From Prosopocoilus inquinatus (lineage: Eukaryota > Arthropoda > Insecta > Coleoptera > Lucanidae), in contig CM069875.1 in the NCBI GenBank assembly GCA_036172665.1, positions 14,601,806 through 14,665,805 on the forward strand: a stretch of DNA of 64,000 nt, in the 5' to 3' direction. Both the position numbers and the translations under genes were made by a program. How positions within the stretch are numbered: position 1 is the first letter of the stretch; each line of letters begins with the position of its first letter. Shown piece by piece: positions 43,931-55,400 of this stretch. Below the pieces are notes generated by a model that made no database searches, had not been told where the DNA came from, and worked only from the letters and a program-made list of their open reading frames with translations.

Positions 43931-44920
43931 CACGGTAGGGTAAAGAATGCAAGCGCGCGATTAAAAAGCAATATTGCAATATTTAAAACGCAATTGTAAA
44001 ATACAAACTAAACAATGCTTGCGGTCGCCGTAATTTGCGTATTGCGGAGACATTAAAATGGGGCAAAAGAAAACTCTAAAACAAAACAAAACCTAGGCGG
44101 CGGGTAGGTAGGCGCGGACCCGGACCGGATGCCATTGGCGGATGCCTTAGGCGGGAGGCGACCGAAACGTAACAACGGGAGGAACACCGTGCAAGGGGGC
44201 CAAGCGAGACCGAGATGCGGAAGTGATAGGGATGGAAGGACCGCATGGGCCACTCCATCTCCGCCCCCAAGGCACATCTTCTCGGTTACTCGTCAAGAGC
44301 CCAGCCGGCCCGAGGAACGCAGAGGGTTTCACCGTCTCAACGAGGGTTCGGCAAAAACGTGATCTGTGCGATCGCAGGCGGACTCCTGTGGGAGGAGCAG
44401 CTGTCCGCTAGGAGCCTCGGAGGAGGAAGCAGTAGCAAGTAGCTAACGCAGCAAAGAAGATAAACAAGGCCAAGGAACGAAGAGCAACCCAGAAACAAAA
44501 AAGATAAGTATCAATCCAATCTCGCTTTAGCAAAACTAAGAACTAACGAGCTCTGCTGTATTTTGCAGCAGAGGAGAGGGACGTCTCGGTCTGACGTGGA
44601 GGGGCGGAACAAACGCGGCAGCCAAGGAGCCAAGCTGACAACCCGGAACTCAATCCCGGCGCTGAGGACTCCAGATACATAACAACTCCATAACGGACGA
44701 CATAGAATAGAGAATAAGTTAGTTAGCAATAGGTTAAACATTTGATTTAGACAGGGCACTAGTTTTATTTATTTATTATTTTATTTTATTTTGTGTTGTA
44801 ATAATTAGCTGAGGGAAACATTAACATTAGCAATAGGACGAGCCGGTGTAGTACTTATAGTGGAGCACCGGTGATGTAGGTTACAATTTATTGTACTACA
44901 AAATTAAAATCAATAAACAG
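43931..44920 (+). other. E5 3' UTR and terminal hairpin
   Basis: 990 bp, E1 type (GGAACACCGTGCAAGGGGGC near 44171). The hairpin GCCGGTG...CACCGG is at about 44842-44871 and the 3' end is AATAAACAG. Confidence 0.75.
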
Positions 44921-44930
44921 TGTCTTAAGT
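44921..44930 (+). repeat. Target 10-mer between E5 and E6
   Basis: TGTCTTAAGT, followed by TACCG and the E6 start A. Confidence 0.8.
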
Positions 44931-44935
44931 TACCG

Positions 44936-44969
44936 AGTCTGCATCGAGCGCTCGAGCTGTGCGGACGTG
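44936..44969 (+). promoter_or_regulatory. E6 core promoter: Inr A and DPE
   Basis: A at 44936 in CGAGTCT and GGACGTG at 44963-44969. ATG is at 44972. Same spacing as in the other four copies. Confidence 0.6.
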
Positions 44970-44971
44970 TG

Positions 44972-46123
44972 ATGGCAGAGGTTGCGGAAAGGGGATGCGC
45001 TTCGAGAGCGAGCAGTGTGTGTTCGGCAGCGAGCGAGGTAACACCAGTGAGACGTGATGTTTCGACGGAGCCGAGTTACGATGCGATTACCTTAGCGAGG
45101 GCGCGGAAAATAATGCTAAGCATTACGGAAATGATCCCGGTGAGATCCGAAACCCTTAAGGTTGAGGATCGAAAGAAAGTACGCAGCAGTGTGGCGGAAT
45201 TGTTTGAGATTATCGCGGAGCAAAACGGTGTCATTAAAGAAATGAAGGCGCAGGCTACAAACAGGAGTAAGTCAAGTCAAATATTATCAGCATGTAGCGC
45301 GAATTTAAACACTATCGGAGCGCCGACGACCGGGAAACCGTCATACGCGTCGAAGTTAAAGAGTAGGGAAACGGTAACCGTAAAAATACAGCCGACGGAC
45401 ACTCAAAGCGGAACGGAAACTTTGAAGCAGCTAACGAAGGGCGTCGACGTTGTAAACAAAAAAAAAAGCGTCATGAAAGTAACGGAAAGTAAAAACGGTA
45501 ACGTACTAGTCGAAGTTAGGTCAAAGAAGGACGCCGAATTACTTAAAGTCACGGTCGCGGAAAAATTAAACGGAATAGTGCAAGCGAAGGAGCTAAATAA
45601 ATCAGATCCGGTAGTTGTAATTTACGGAATAGATAAGAAATTAGAGGAGGCGGAAATAATCGAATGTATGCACAAGCACAACGAGGGACTAGAGAACACG
45701 TACAAAACAGCGGAAGAAATGAAAAAGGAAATAAAAATTTTCAGATATTTTGCGGGTAAAAATAATAAATTTACAAAACACGCGGTCGCGGCAGTTAGTG
45801 CGAAACTAAGGAAAATAATCGTAAACAATGCCTTGAACATCAAGTGGCGGCACTGCAACGTGGAGGACCAGACGGAGATTTTATACTGCTATAAATGCTT
45901 AGGAACGGGACACAAAGCTAAGGAATGTAAGAAGGAGCAAATTTGTAGTAAATGCGCGGGGAATCACGATAGGAAACAGTGCAGGTCAACGGAAAAGAAA
46001 TGCGCGGTATGCGAAAGGAAAAGAGTTCCGGGGGTAAGCATCAAACACGAGGCGTACGCTAAAGAATGCATGTCGCTTAAAAAACTGAGGGAAAACGGCA
46101 ATAAACGCGTCAATTATGGATAA
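44972..46123 (+). CDS. E6 ORF1, gag-like zinc-knuckle protein
   Basis: 383 residues from the ATG at the conserved +37 position; the frame is also open upstream, to 44891, but that lies in E5. The domain order is that of E1: variable basic N-terminus, core, then three knuckles (CYKCLGTGHKAKEC, CSKCAGNHDRKQC and CAVC...H...C). The stop overlaps the ORF2 ATG by 8 nt (ATGGATAA). It could in principle supply ORF1p in trans to copies such as E2, though compatibility between subfamilies is unknown. Confidence 0.9.
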   Translation: MAEVAERGCASRASSVCSAASEVTPVRRDVSTEPSYDAITLARARKIMLSITEMIPVRSETLKVEDRKKVRSSVAELFEIIAEQNGVIKEMKAQATNRSKSSQILSACSANLNTIGAPTTGKPSYASKLKSRETVTVKIQPTDTQSGTETLKQLTKGVDVVNKKKSVMKVTESKNGNVLVEVRSKKDAELLKVTVAEKLNGIVQAKELNKSDPVVVIYGIDKKLEEAEIIECMHKHNEGLENTYKTAEEMKKEIKIFRYFAGKNNKFTKHAVAAVSAKLRKIIVNNALNIKWRHCNVEDQTEILYCYKCLGTGHKAKECKKEQICSKCAGNHDRKQCRSTEKKCAVCERKRVPGVSIKHEAYAKECMSLKKLRENGNKRVNYG

Positions 46124-49100
46124 TGCGCAAAACAGAACAAACGGTAGGGGCCGCGAAAGTATAAAATGCATCCAAATAAATTTAGGCAGAGGGAGAAGAG
46201 CGACGAGTAATTTATTAGACAAAATCGCGAGAGAAAACATCCAAATAGCTTTTTTACAAGAGCCGTACGTGATAAATTCGAAAGTTTGCGGATTTCCAAG
46301 CAAATACAAAATATTCCACGGTTCTGAGAACGCCGAAGGAAAACATATAAGAGCGGCAATAATAATTACGGATCCTAAAATTCGCGGAACAATGATAGTA
46401 AACAAGAGCGACGGCAACACGACAACCTTGGAGATTCGCGGAAACGATTTCGAATGCATGGGGATTTCGGCTTATATGCCGCCGGAGGAGCGTCACGCGG
46501 GCGAATTTCTAGGAAACTTGCAGGCGCTCAGCGAAGTACTAGAACGAACAAACAACACGCCGAACAGCAAAATAATTCTCGGAATAGACGCAAACAGCAA
46601 AAGCAGATTATGGGGAAGCAATAACGAGGACAGGCGCGGCAGAGAAATAGAAAATTTATTAAATAATTTAAATTTAACGGTGCTAAACGACAACGAAATG
46701 CCGAAATTCGAGGGTCACAGAGGCAGCAGTTTTATAGATTTTACTGCGGTAAACGAGCGCATGTATCCGCTAATAGAAGAATGGGGATTAAGCGAGGAAA
46801 CAACACTTTCGGACCACAAGTTTATCACTTTTTCCATAAAACGCGAAAGGGGTAACGCGGCAACATACGAGAGAACAGGTTACTACGGCAAGAAAGTAGA
46901 CTGGGAAAAATTCGAAACGACGCTGAAGCGTGAAAACTGATGAGACCAAAGAAAACCTGGCAAGTAGCGAAACAAAGGAAGAAATAGAGAGAATTGCAAG
47001 GGAATTAACGAAAGCGATAGTCAAGGCATGCGAGGAATCTATGCCGCGGAAAAAATCATATAAAAAAACAGTGCCGTGGTGGACAACGCAACTGTCGGAG
47101 CTACGGAAAGAAACGAACAAACTGAGGCGACGCTATCAGCGAACCAACGACGAGGAACAAAGACGAGAACGGGAAAAGGGAATACAAAAACAAATTCAAT
47201 CAGTACAAAACGGAAATACAAGAGACGCGAATCAGAAAATGGAGAGAGTTTTGCACGCGGTCGGGCGGCAGAGATCCGTGGGGTTTGGCTTATAAAACAG
47301 TAAGACGGAAAAACGGAAACACGGGCGGAAGCACAACAGTCAGAGACGCACGGGGAATTCAAACCGAAAACGCGATAGAAACGGCGAGAGCCTTCCTAGA
47401 GGAATTCTTCCCGGAGGACATACAAGAAGAAGACGACAACGGACACACAGAAATCAGGCGCAACGCGGCGGAAGAAATAAACACGGAGGACGACCTGGAA
47501 TTCACCGAACACGAAATAAGAACGGCGTTTGAGTCGATGAACCCGCGGAAAGCACCAGGGTTAGACGGAATCACGGCGGGAATCGCAAAGAGAGCATACG
47601 AAACGGTACCAGGAATATTCGAGGAATTATTCAACAAATGTTTAAAAATGGGGGTATTTCCGGCGTGTTAGAAGCGACAATTAGTAAAAATAATACCGAA
47701 ACCGGGTAAAACGGACATGAGCGACATCAAAAGCTACCGGCCGATAAGTTTACTTTCGACAGTAGGGAAAGCACTGGACAGCCTGATAATAAACAGAATA
47801 GAATTTCACACGCAATCCGGAGATCAAATGAGCGAAAGGCAATACGGTTTCCGCAAGGGAAAATCAACTGTAGATGCTATAGAAAAAGTCACGAACTTCA
47901 TACGGGACGCAAGGGAAAGCGGAGACTACTGTGCGGCAATAATGTTAGATATACGAGGCGCGTTCGATCACGCGTGGTGGCCGCTTATTATGCAACAGTT
48001 AAAACAGAAGAACATACCCGGAAACTTGTTCAAAATCGCGCAATCGTACTTTTCAGAGAGGGAGACGATAATCGAAGAACCGGGAACACGAGAAAAGCGC
48101 AGAGTGACGAGGGGATGCCCGCAGGGATCGCGATCAGGACCCGGATACTAGAACATATTGTACGACGGAATATTCGAGACGGAAATGCCGGAAGGATGCG
48201 AGATCGTAGCATTCGCCGACGACACAGCGATACTGACCCGAGCTAGACAATACAAGACGTTAAAAAACAGAGGAAACGAGGCACTCGAGAACATCTTAAA
48301 ATGGAGCCGTAAAAACAAATTAACGTTCAACGCGAACAAATCAGAAGCGCTATTTTTCGGAAAGAAAACGGGCCAGCAAAGACCGACGTTCAAACTCGGA
48401 ACGGAAACCATAAGATGCAAAGAGGAAATAAAATATTTGGGAGTCATACTCGACGAGAAACTGAGTTTCAAGCCGCACGGGAACTACGTAACGACGAAAG
48501 CCCGGGAAATAACGAACAAGATAGGCGCGGCAGCGAAAATGACCTGGGGCCTTAACGGGAGGGCGGCGGCCAAGATATACAAAGGAGCAATAGAACCGTG
48601 CATGCTCTACGCGGCTCCGATATGGGCAGAAACGTGCGGGATAAAAGAAAAGAAAAAACTGAACGGAGTGCATCGAATATCGGCGATAAGAGGGGCGCGC
48701 GCGTACGCGACGACGTCAACAGAAGCGGCAGCGGTATTAGCTGGAGTGATTCCGGCCGATCTAAGATTGGCGGAACTAGGAAAACGAAGGAAGACAAAAA
48801 CGATAGACCGCGAAGGACTCCGAGCAGCAACGGGACTAAACGTCGAACCGGAAAACATTGAAAAAACGGAAAACTTTGAACAGATCAGGCATCCGGCGGT
48901 GAGAGGAACTGTAAAATATGACATACATGCGGGGAACGAAAACCAAACGCACGGAGGACTGAGAATATACACCGATGGATCTAAATCAGAGGCGGGCACG
49001 GGAGCGGCATTCGTAGTATACGCGGGAGAAGATGAAATTCACAACGCACGGATGAGACTGGCTAAAGATTGTGACAATTACCAAGCGGAGATGCTGGCGA

Positions 49101-49779
49101 TAAAAGCAAGGAAATGAAAATAGAGCGAAGCGAAATAATTACGGACAGCAGATCGGCGTTGGACGCGCTAAAAAACATGAAAAAGCCGACGGAGATTCAG
49201 AGCGAAACTTGGAAAATTATACGCGAAACAGGAACCAGAATGAAATGGACAAAGGCGCACGTAGGAACAACCGGAAACGAAAGAGCGGACGAGCTAGCGA
49301 AGGAAGCGGCGGCAGACACAGAAGGTGAGCTGGCATACGTAAAACTCTCAGACGGGAAAATAACGAAAGCATTATCGGAAACGGCGAACAGAGAGTGGCA
49401 GGAAAGATGGGAAAGCGCCACGACGGGAAGATGGACGAGAAAGTTCATCAGAGATGTTAGAAAAAAACACGAGATCGGATTTTTATCGTATCAGGCAACG
49501 AAGCTAGTCACGGGACACGGGAATTTCAACGCGTACCTGCACAAGATAGGAAGAAGGGACAGCCCATTATGCGAATGTGGGAAGCCAGACACAGCGGAAC
49601 ACGTAATGTTCGAATGCCCGAACACGGAAGAATGGAGAAGAAAATTCGAAACGAGAGCGCTACAGAAAGGACTAAGATGGCCAAGGAACGCAGAGGAAAT
49701 ACACGACGATGAAAACGCAGAGTGGTGGGCGCTATTCGATAAGGCGGCGACAGAACTGGGGCGGTTGCGGCACGATTAA
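46116..49779 (+). pseudogene. E6 ORF2, multiple frameshifts and stops
   Basis: The endonuclease is open (274 codons, with IQINLGRGR, IDANSKSRLWGS, TLSDHKF). A frameshift follows near 46935 and another near 47180. There are Trp-to-TAG stops at 47669-47671 and 48149-48151. A deletion near 49105 removes the residues after QAEMLAI, within RNase H. The RT motif FADDT (near 48217), YTDGS (near 48969) and the C-terminal CECGKPDTAEHVMFEC knuckle remain readable in pieces. Inactive. Confidence 0.92.
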
Positions 49780-50292
49780 AGAGAAAACAAAATGAAACGC
49801 GGAACTATAAAAACAAACAAGTAAAACAAATAAAAACATCCGTTGCCGGATTTAATCCGAAATTGCGGAGACGCTAAAAGTGAACATAAACAAAAAAAAA
49901 TCAACTGGGGAACGCGGACGCGAACGCGATGCCGACCTTCGGGCGGCGGGAGGCGACCGAAACGGAAAAGGGAGGAACACCGTGCACGGAGGCCAAGCGA
50001 GACTGAGTTGCGGATGTGAAAGTGGTGGTGGGACCGCACGGGGCCCCTCCACCTCCGCCCCCCGTGCACAGCTTCTCGGCACCTCGTGAAGAGCATGGCC
50101 GGCCGGAGGAAAGTAGACGGTCACACCGTCTAAACGAGGGCCCGGCAAAACGCGATCTGTGTGATCGCAGGCGGACACCTGCGGGGGGAGCAGCTGTCCG
50201 TTAGGAGCCTCGGAGGACGACGACGCCAGGGGGCCCGAAGGCGCAGACGAAGGCTACGGAGCAAGGAACGACGACACATACACGGTAAGCGG
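49780..50292 (+). other. E6 3' UTR, truncated
   Basis: It follows E1 and E5 through GGAACACCGTGCACGGAGGC and GGCGGACACCTGCGGGGG, then diverges after GAGCCTCGGAGGA. The last 75 bp or so are unassigned. The junction with 28S-flanking spacer is at about 50292. Confidence 0.65.
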
Positions 50293-50467
50293 TTTGTGAG
50301 AATTTCCGGAGTCTCGACCTTATCGACAAGGCGAATCTCCCGTTCTCGCCGTACGCCCGCCGGCGATACCCAATACGAGCAGCATCCCTGCTCACTCGAC
50401 GTCGCCGGGTCGAACGTACTGCCGTTACGGGCGGCGTGGACGACGCGGGATCTCGTCTAACCGACAA
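50293..50467 (-). other. 28S 3'-flanking spacer, copy 2
   Basis: Nearly identical to 13098-13273, starting at TTTGTGAGAATTTCCGGAGT. Presumed 3' ETS. Confidence 0.7.
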
Positions 50468-50954
50468 GACGAATCCCCAAGCAAAGGGCCGAGTCTCAAC
50501 AGATCGCAGCGTGGAAACTGCTCTACCGAGCACAACACCCCGCCAGGTGCGTAAGTCGTCTGCAGACGATTCCGAGTTCCGACATCGAACTTTGAGACAC
50601 CCATGATCGATCGCTGGAGGCCGGCCGTAAGTGGCGATTTGATCCCGCCGCCGACCGTGCGCCCCGTGCGGCAAGCTAGGGCTCGTGCGAAGGCGGGCGC
50701 GGGCGCCCGCCTCCTATTAAAGTCACATTGATTTGAGCCTTTCGACTCTCGGAACTCCTAAAGGTATCGTTGCCACCTTTGACTAGAAAGGATACGGCCT
50801 TAGAGGCGTTCAGGCATAATCCCACGGATGGTAGCTTCGCACCACCGCCCGCTCGAGCGAGTGCGTGAACCAAATGTCCGAACCTGCGGTTCCTCTCGTA
50901 CTGAGCAGGATTACTATCGCAACGACCGGTCATCAGTAGGGTAAAACTAACCTC

Positions 50955-50988
<34 letters not shown>

Positions 50989-51030
50989 ATGGGCGGGTGA
51001 ACAATCCGACGCTTGGCGAATTCTGCTTCG

Positions 51031-51068
<38 letters not shown>

Positions 51069-51593
51069 GACGTCGCTATGAACGCTTGGCCGCCACAAGC
51101 CAGTTATCTCTGTGGTAACTTTTCTGACACCTCTTGCTGAAAACTCTTCAAGCCAAAAGGATCGATAGGCCGTGCTTTCGCAGTCCCTATGCGTACTGAA
51201 CATCGGGATCAAGCCAGCTTTTGCCCTTTTGCTCTACGCGAGGTTTCTGTCCTCGCTGAGCTGGCCTTAGGACACCTGCGTTATTTTTTGACAGATGTAC
51301 CGCCCCTGTCAAACTCCCCGCCTGGCAGTGTCCTCGAATCGGATCACGCGGGAGCATGTGTCGGCGATCCGCGCGCGGACCCGCGAGGGGCCCGCGAGGG
51401 GCCCGCGGCCTCACGCCGCTCTGCGCGGTTGGCTCGAGAACACCGTGATTGCCGCCGCGTAAGCGGACGGCTCACGCGTTCCGCCTCACCGAGTAAGTAA
51501 AGAAACGATGAAAGTAGTGGTATTTCACCGGCGACGTTTCCGTCTCCCACTTATGCTACACCTCTCATGTCTCCTTATATTGCCAGACTAGAC

Positions 51594-51624
<31 letters not shown>

Positions 51625-51681
51625 ATTTTTCCAAGCCCGTTCCCTTGGCAGTGGTTTCGCTAGATAGTAGGTAGGGACAGT

Positions 51682-51719
<38 letters not shown>

Positions 51720-51739
51720 AATGACGAGGCATTTGGCTA
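50468..51739 (-). rRNA. 28S rRNA 3' part, copy 2
   Basis: On the minus strand it runs from TAGCCAAATGCCTCGTCATT, the sequence downstream of the R2 cut, to the predicted 3' end at GATTCGTC. It lacks the deletions and inversion of copy 1, so it is the better reference. The R1 target region (CACTGTCCCTACCTACTATC) is unoccupied. A short CGAGGGGCCCG duplication near 51384 distinguishes it. Its 5' portion is replaced by an R2 remnant, so it cannot give an rRNA. Confidence 0.92.
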
Positions 51740-52019
51740 CTATAATATATTGTCTGCAATACACATTCTGGCTGGATCTTCCCTAGCCATAAGTACTTAT
51801 TAATATATCTCAGATATATAATAAATAAAATTCTTAGATAACATTTTTGTTTCTGTATGTTAGTAGCTTTTGCAGTAATAATAGAAAATTGGCACACAAA
51901 CGACGCAGACCACACTTAATTAAAATAATAAATTAATAGTAAATAGTTAAGTAGACGAACACAAGATATAGATAAAACTTAAAGCTAGGAAAAACATTCT
52001 AAAATCTTGTGTAGAGACA
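51740..52019 (-). mobile_element. R2 3' remnant at the canonical R2 site
   Basis: On the minus strand AT-rich non-coding DNA ends ATATTATAG exactly before TAGCCAAATGCC, the known R2 3' junction. This fits the 3' UTR of a 5'-truncated R2. The upper boundary is uncertain because the R2 in copy 1 has lost its 3' UTR and offers no comparison. Confidence 0.6.
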
Positions 52020-52172
52020 TCACAAATGAATAGGGACGTCACACTCGTTCGTCTTGTGGTCTGTAACCAGCGCTTGTTACCCCCTCTATTACCTCGGGGC
52101 TGGGCTCTATCGTGGGCCTCTGGCGTAAACCAGTCTCGAAAAGCCTTTATGTATCAGGACACTCCAATTTAT
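52020..52172. other. Unassigned stretch
   Basis: 153 bp between the R2 remnant and the 120-bp repeats. An open frame (52026-52460) runs through it and the repeats, but its product matches nothing I recognise. Confidence 0.3.
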
Positions 52173-52412
52173 GGTGAGAATAATATGTGCTGCGTAGTGA
52201 GGACGGCGGTTCGGCCGGGACCGAGGGTAAACGGCGGGAGTAGACGTCACTCGCTTAATAAACGGCATGGGGAGGGTCCGGTCCACCACCCCGGTGAGAA
52301 TAATATGTGCTGCGGAGTGAGGACGGCGGTTCGGCCGGGACCGAGGGTAAACGGCGGGAGTAGACGTCACTCGCTTAATAAACGGCATGGGGAGGGTCCG
52401 GTCCACCACCCC
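52173..52412. repeat. 120-bp tandem duplication with a 28S-derived 20-mer
   Basis: Two almost identical 120-bp units, starting at GGTGAGAATAATATGTGC (52173 and 52293). Each contains GAGGGTAAACGGCGGGAGTA, the 28S sequence just upstream of the R2 site, here in plus-strand sense. The third unit is cut short after GGTGA by the satellite. Confidence 0.85.
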
Positions 52413-55400
52413 GGTGAAAATGATAAGGATCGATTAGATACATCACAGGAACAACGCTAATAGGTGTTGTTTCGTTCAAAACTAATTCCAGCTTCTGCTG
52501 CGTCCGAGAACTGCGTATCTCACATCAGAGTTACTGGAGTCCATCGAAACGTCAAATAACATGATAGATAGTAAAGACCGATTAGATACATCACAGGAAC
52601 AACGCTAATACGTGTTATTTCGTTCAAAACTATTTCCAGCTCCTGTTGTGTACGAGAACTTCGTACCTCACATCAGAGTTACTAGAGTCAATCGAAACGT
52701 CAAATAACACGATAGATAAGAAAGGATCGATTAGATACGTCACAGGAACAACGCTAATACGTGTTATTTCGTTCAAAACTATTTCCAGCATCTGCTGAGC
52801 CCGAGAACATCGTATCTCACATCAGAGTTACTGGAGTCCATCGAAACGTCAAATAACATGATAGATAAGTAAGGATCGATTAGACACATCACAGGAACAA
52901 CGCTAATACGTGTTATTTCGTTCAAAACTATTTCTAGTTTCTAGTGCGTCCGAAAACTTCGTATCTCACATCAGAGTTACTGGAGTCCATCGAAACGTCA
53001 AATAACATGCTAGATAAGTAAGGATCGATTAGATACATCACAGGAACAACGCTAATACGTGTGGTTTCGTTCAGAAACATTTCCAGCTCCTGCTGCGTCC
53101 GAGAACTTCGTTTCTCACATCAGAGTTACTGGAGTCCATCGAAACGTCAAATAACATGATAGACAGTAAAGATCGATTAGATACATCACAGGAACAACGC
53201 TAATACGTGTTGTTTCGTTCAAAATTATTTCCAGCTCCTGCCATGTACGAGAACTTCGTATCTCACATCAGAGTTACTGGAGTCCATCGAAACGTCAAAT
53301 ATCATGATGGATAGTAAAGATCGATTAGATACATCACAGGAACAACGCTAGTACGTGTTGTTTCGTTCAAAACTATTTACAGGTTCTGCTGAGTCCGAGG
53401 ACTTCGGTATCTCACATCAGAGTTACTGGAGTCCGTCGAGACGTCAAATAACACGATAGATAGTACAGATCGATTAGATACATCACAGGAACAACGCTAA
53501 TACATGTGGTTTCGTTCAAAACTATTTCCAGCTCCTGCTGAGTTCGAGAACTTCGTATCTCACATCAGAGTTACTGGAGTCCATCGAAACGTCAAATAAC
53601 ATGATAGATAAGTAAGGATCGATTAGATACATCACAGGATCAACGCTAATATGTGTTGTTTCGCTCAAAACTATTTCCAGCTTCTGCTGAGTCCAAGAAC
53701 TTCGTGTCTCACATCAGAGTTACTGGACTCCATCGGAACGTCAAATAACATGATAGATCGTAAAGATCGATTAGATACATCACAGGAACAGCGCTAATAC
53801 GTGTTGTTTCTTTTAAAACTATTTCCAGCTTCTGCTGCGTCCGAGAACTTCGTATCTCACATCAGAGTTACTGGAGTCCATCGAAACGTCAAATAACATG
53901 ATAGATGGTAAAGTCAGATTAGATACATCACAGGAACAACCCTAATACGTGTTATTTCGTTCAAAACTATTTCCAGCTTCTACTGCGTCCGAAAACTTCG
54001 TATCTCACATCAGGGTTACTGGAGTCCATAACGTCAAATAACATGTTAGATAAGTATGGATCGATTAGATACATCACAGGAACAACCCTAATACGTGTTA
54101 TTTCGTTCAAAATTTTTTCCAGCTTCTACTGCGTTCGAAAACTTCGTATCTCACATCAGGGTTACTGGAGTCCGTCGAGACTTCAAATAACATGATAGAT
54201 GGTACAGGTCGATTAGATACATCACAGAAACAACGCTAATACGTGTTGCTTCGTTCAAAATTATTTCAGCAGCTTCTGCTGCGTCCGAAAACTTCGTATC
54301 TCACATCAGAGTTACTGGAGTCCATCGAAACGTCAAATAACATGATAGATGGTAAAGTTCGATTAGATACACCACAGGAACAACGCTAGTTTGTGTTGTT
54401 TCGTTCAAAACTCTTTAAAGCTTCTTCTGAGTCCGAGAACTTACGTGCAGTTTCGTTCAAAACTATTTCCAGATTCTGCTGCGTCCGAGAACTTCGTATC
54501 TCACATCAGAGTTACTGGAGTCCGTCGAGACGTCAAATAACATGATAGATGGTTCAGATCGATTAGATACATCACAGGAACAACGCTAATACGTGTTGCT
54601 TCGTTCAAAACTATTTCCAGCTTCTGCTGCGTCCGAGAACTTCTTATCTCACATCAGAGTTACTGGAGTCCATCGAAACGTCAAATAACATGATAGATAA
54701 GTAAGGATCGATTAGATACATCACAGGAACAACGCTAGTATGTGTTATTTCGTTCAAAACTATTTCCAGCTTCTGCTGCGTCCGAAAACTTCGTATCTCA
54801 CATCAGAGTTACTGGAGTCCATCGAAACGTTAAATAACATGATAGATCGTAAAGTTAGATTAGATACATCACAAGAACAACCCTAATACGTGTTATTTCG
54901 TTCAAAATTATTTCCAGCTTCTATGGCGTCCGAAAACTTCGTATCTCACATCAGAGTTACTGGAGTCCATCGAAACGTCAAATAACATGATAGATAGTAA
55001 AGTTCGATTAGATACACCACAGGAACAACGCTAGTATGTGTTATTTCGTTCAAAATTATTTCCAGTTTCTACGGCGTCCGAAAACTTCGTATCTCACATC
55101 AGGGTTACTGGAGACCATCCAGACGTCCAATAACATGTTAGATAAGTTAGGATCGATTAGATACATCACAGGAACAACGCTAATACGTAGTGTTTCATTC
55201 AAAACTATTTCCAGATTCTGCTGCGTCCGAGAACTTCGTATCACACATCAGAGTTACTGGAGTCCATCGAAACGTCAAATAACATGATAGATGGTACAGA
55301 TCGATTAGATGCATCACAGGAACAACGCTAGTATGTGTTATTTCGATCAAAACTATTTCCAGCTTCTGCTGAGTCCGAGAACTTCGTATCTCACATCAGA

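Larger units (their letters stand above)
42306..44920 (+). mobile_element. E5, R1-clade element, first subfamily, internally deleted and inverted
   Basis: 2.6 kb. Both ends are present. ORF1 up to about residue 225 is joined to a 200-bp inverted piece of ORF2 and then to the 3' part of ORF2 in normal orientation. Endonuclease and RT are gone. It has several further stops. Confidence 0.9.
44931..50292 (+). mobile_element. E6, R1-clade element, first subfamily, 3' end lost
   Basis: 5.36 kb. The 5' end and ORF1 are complete, ORF2 is broken, and the 3' UTR stops about 500 bp in, where it joins spacer next to a 28S 3' end. The terminal hairpin and closing target 10-mer are absent. Confidence 0.88.

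Noticed and set aside
52026..52460. 144-codon open frame over the 120-bp repeats
   Set aside because: It is open because a 120-bp repeat is a multiple of three and GC-rich. Part of it translates 28S sequence, and it runs into satellite. No family is recognised.
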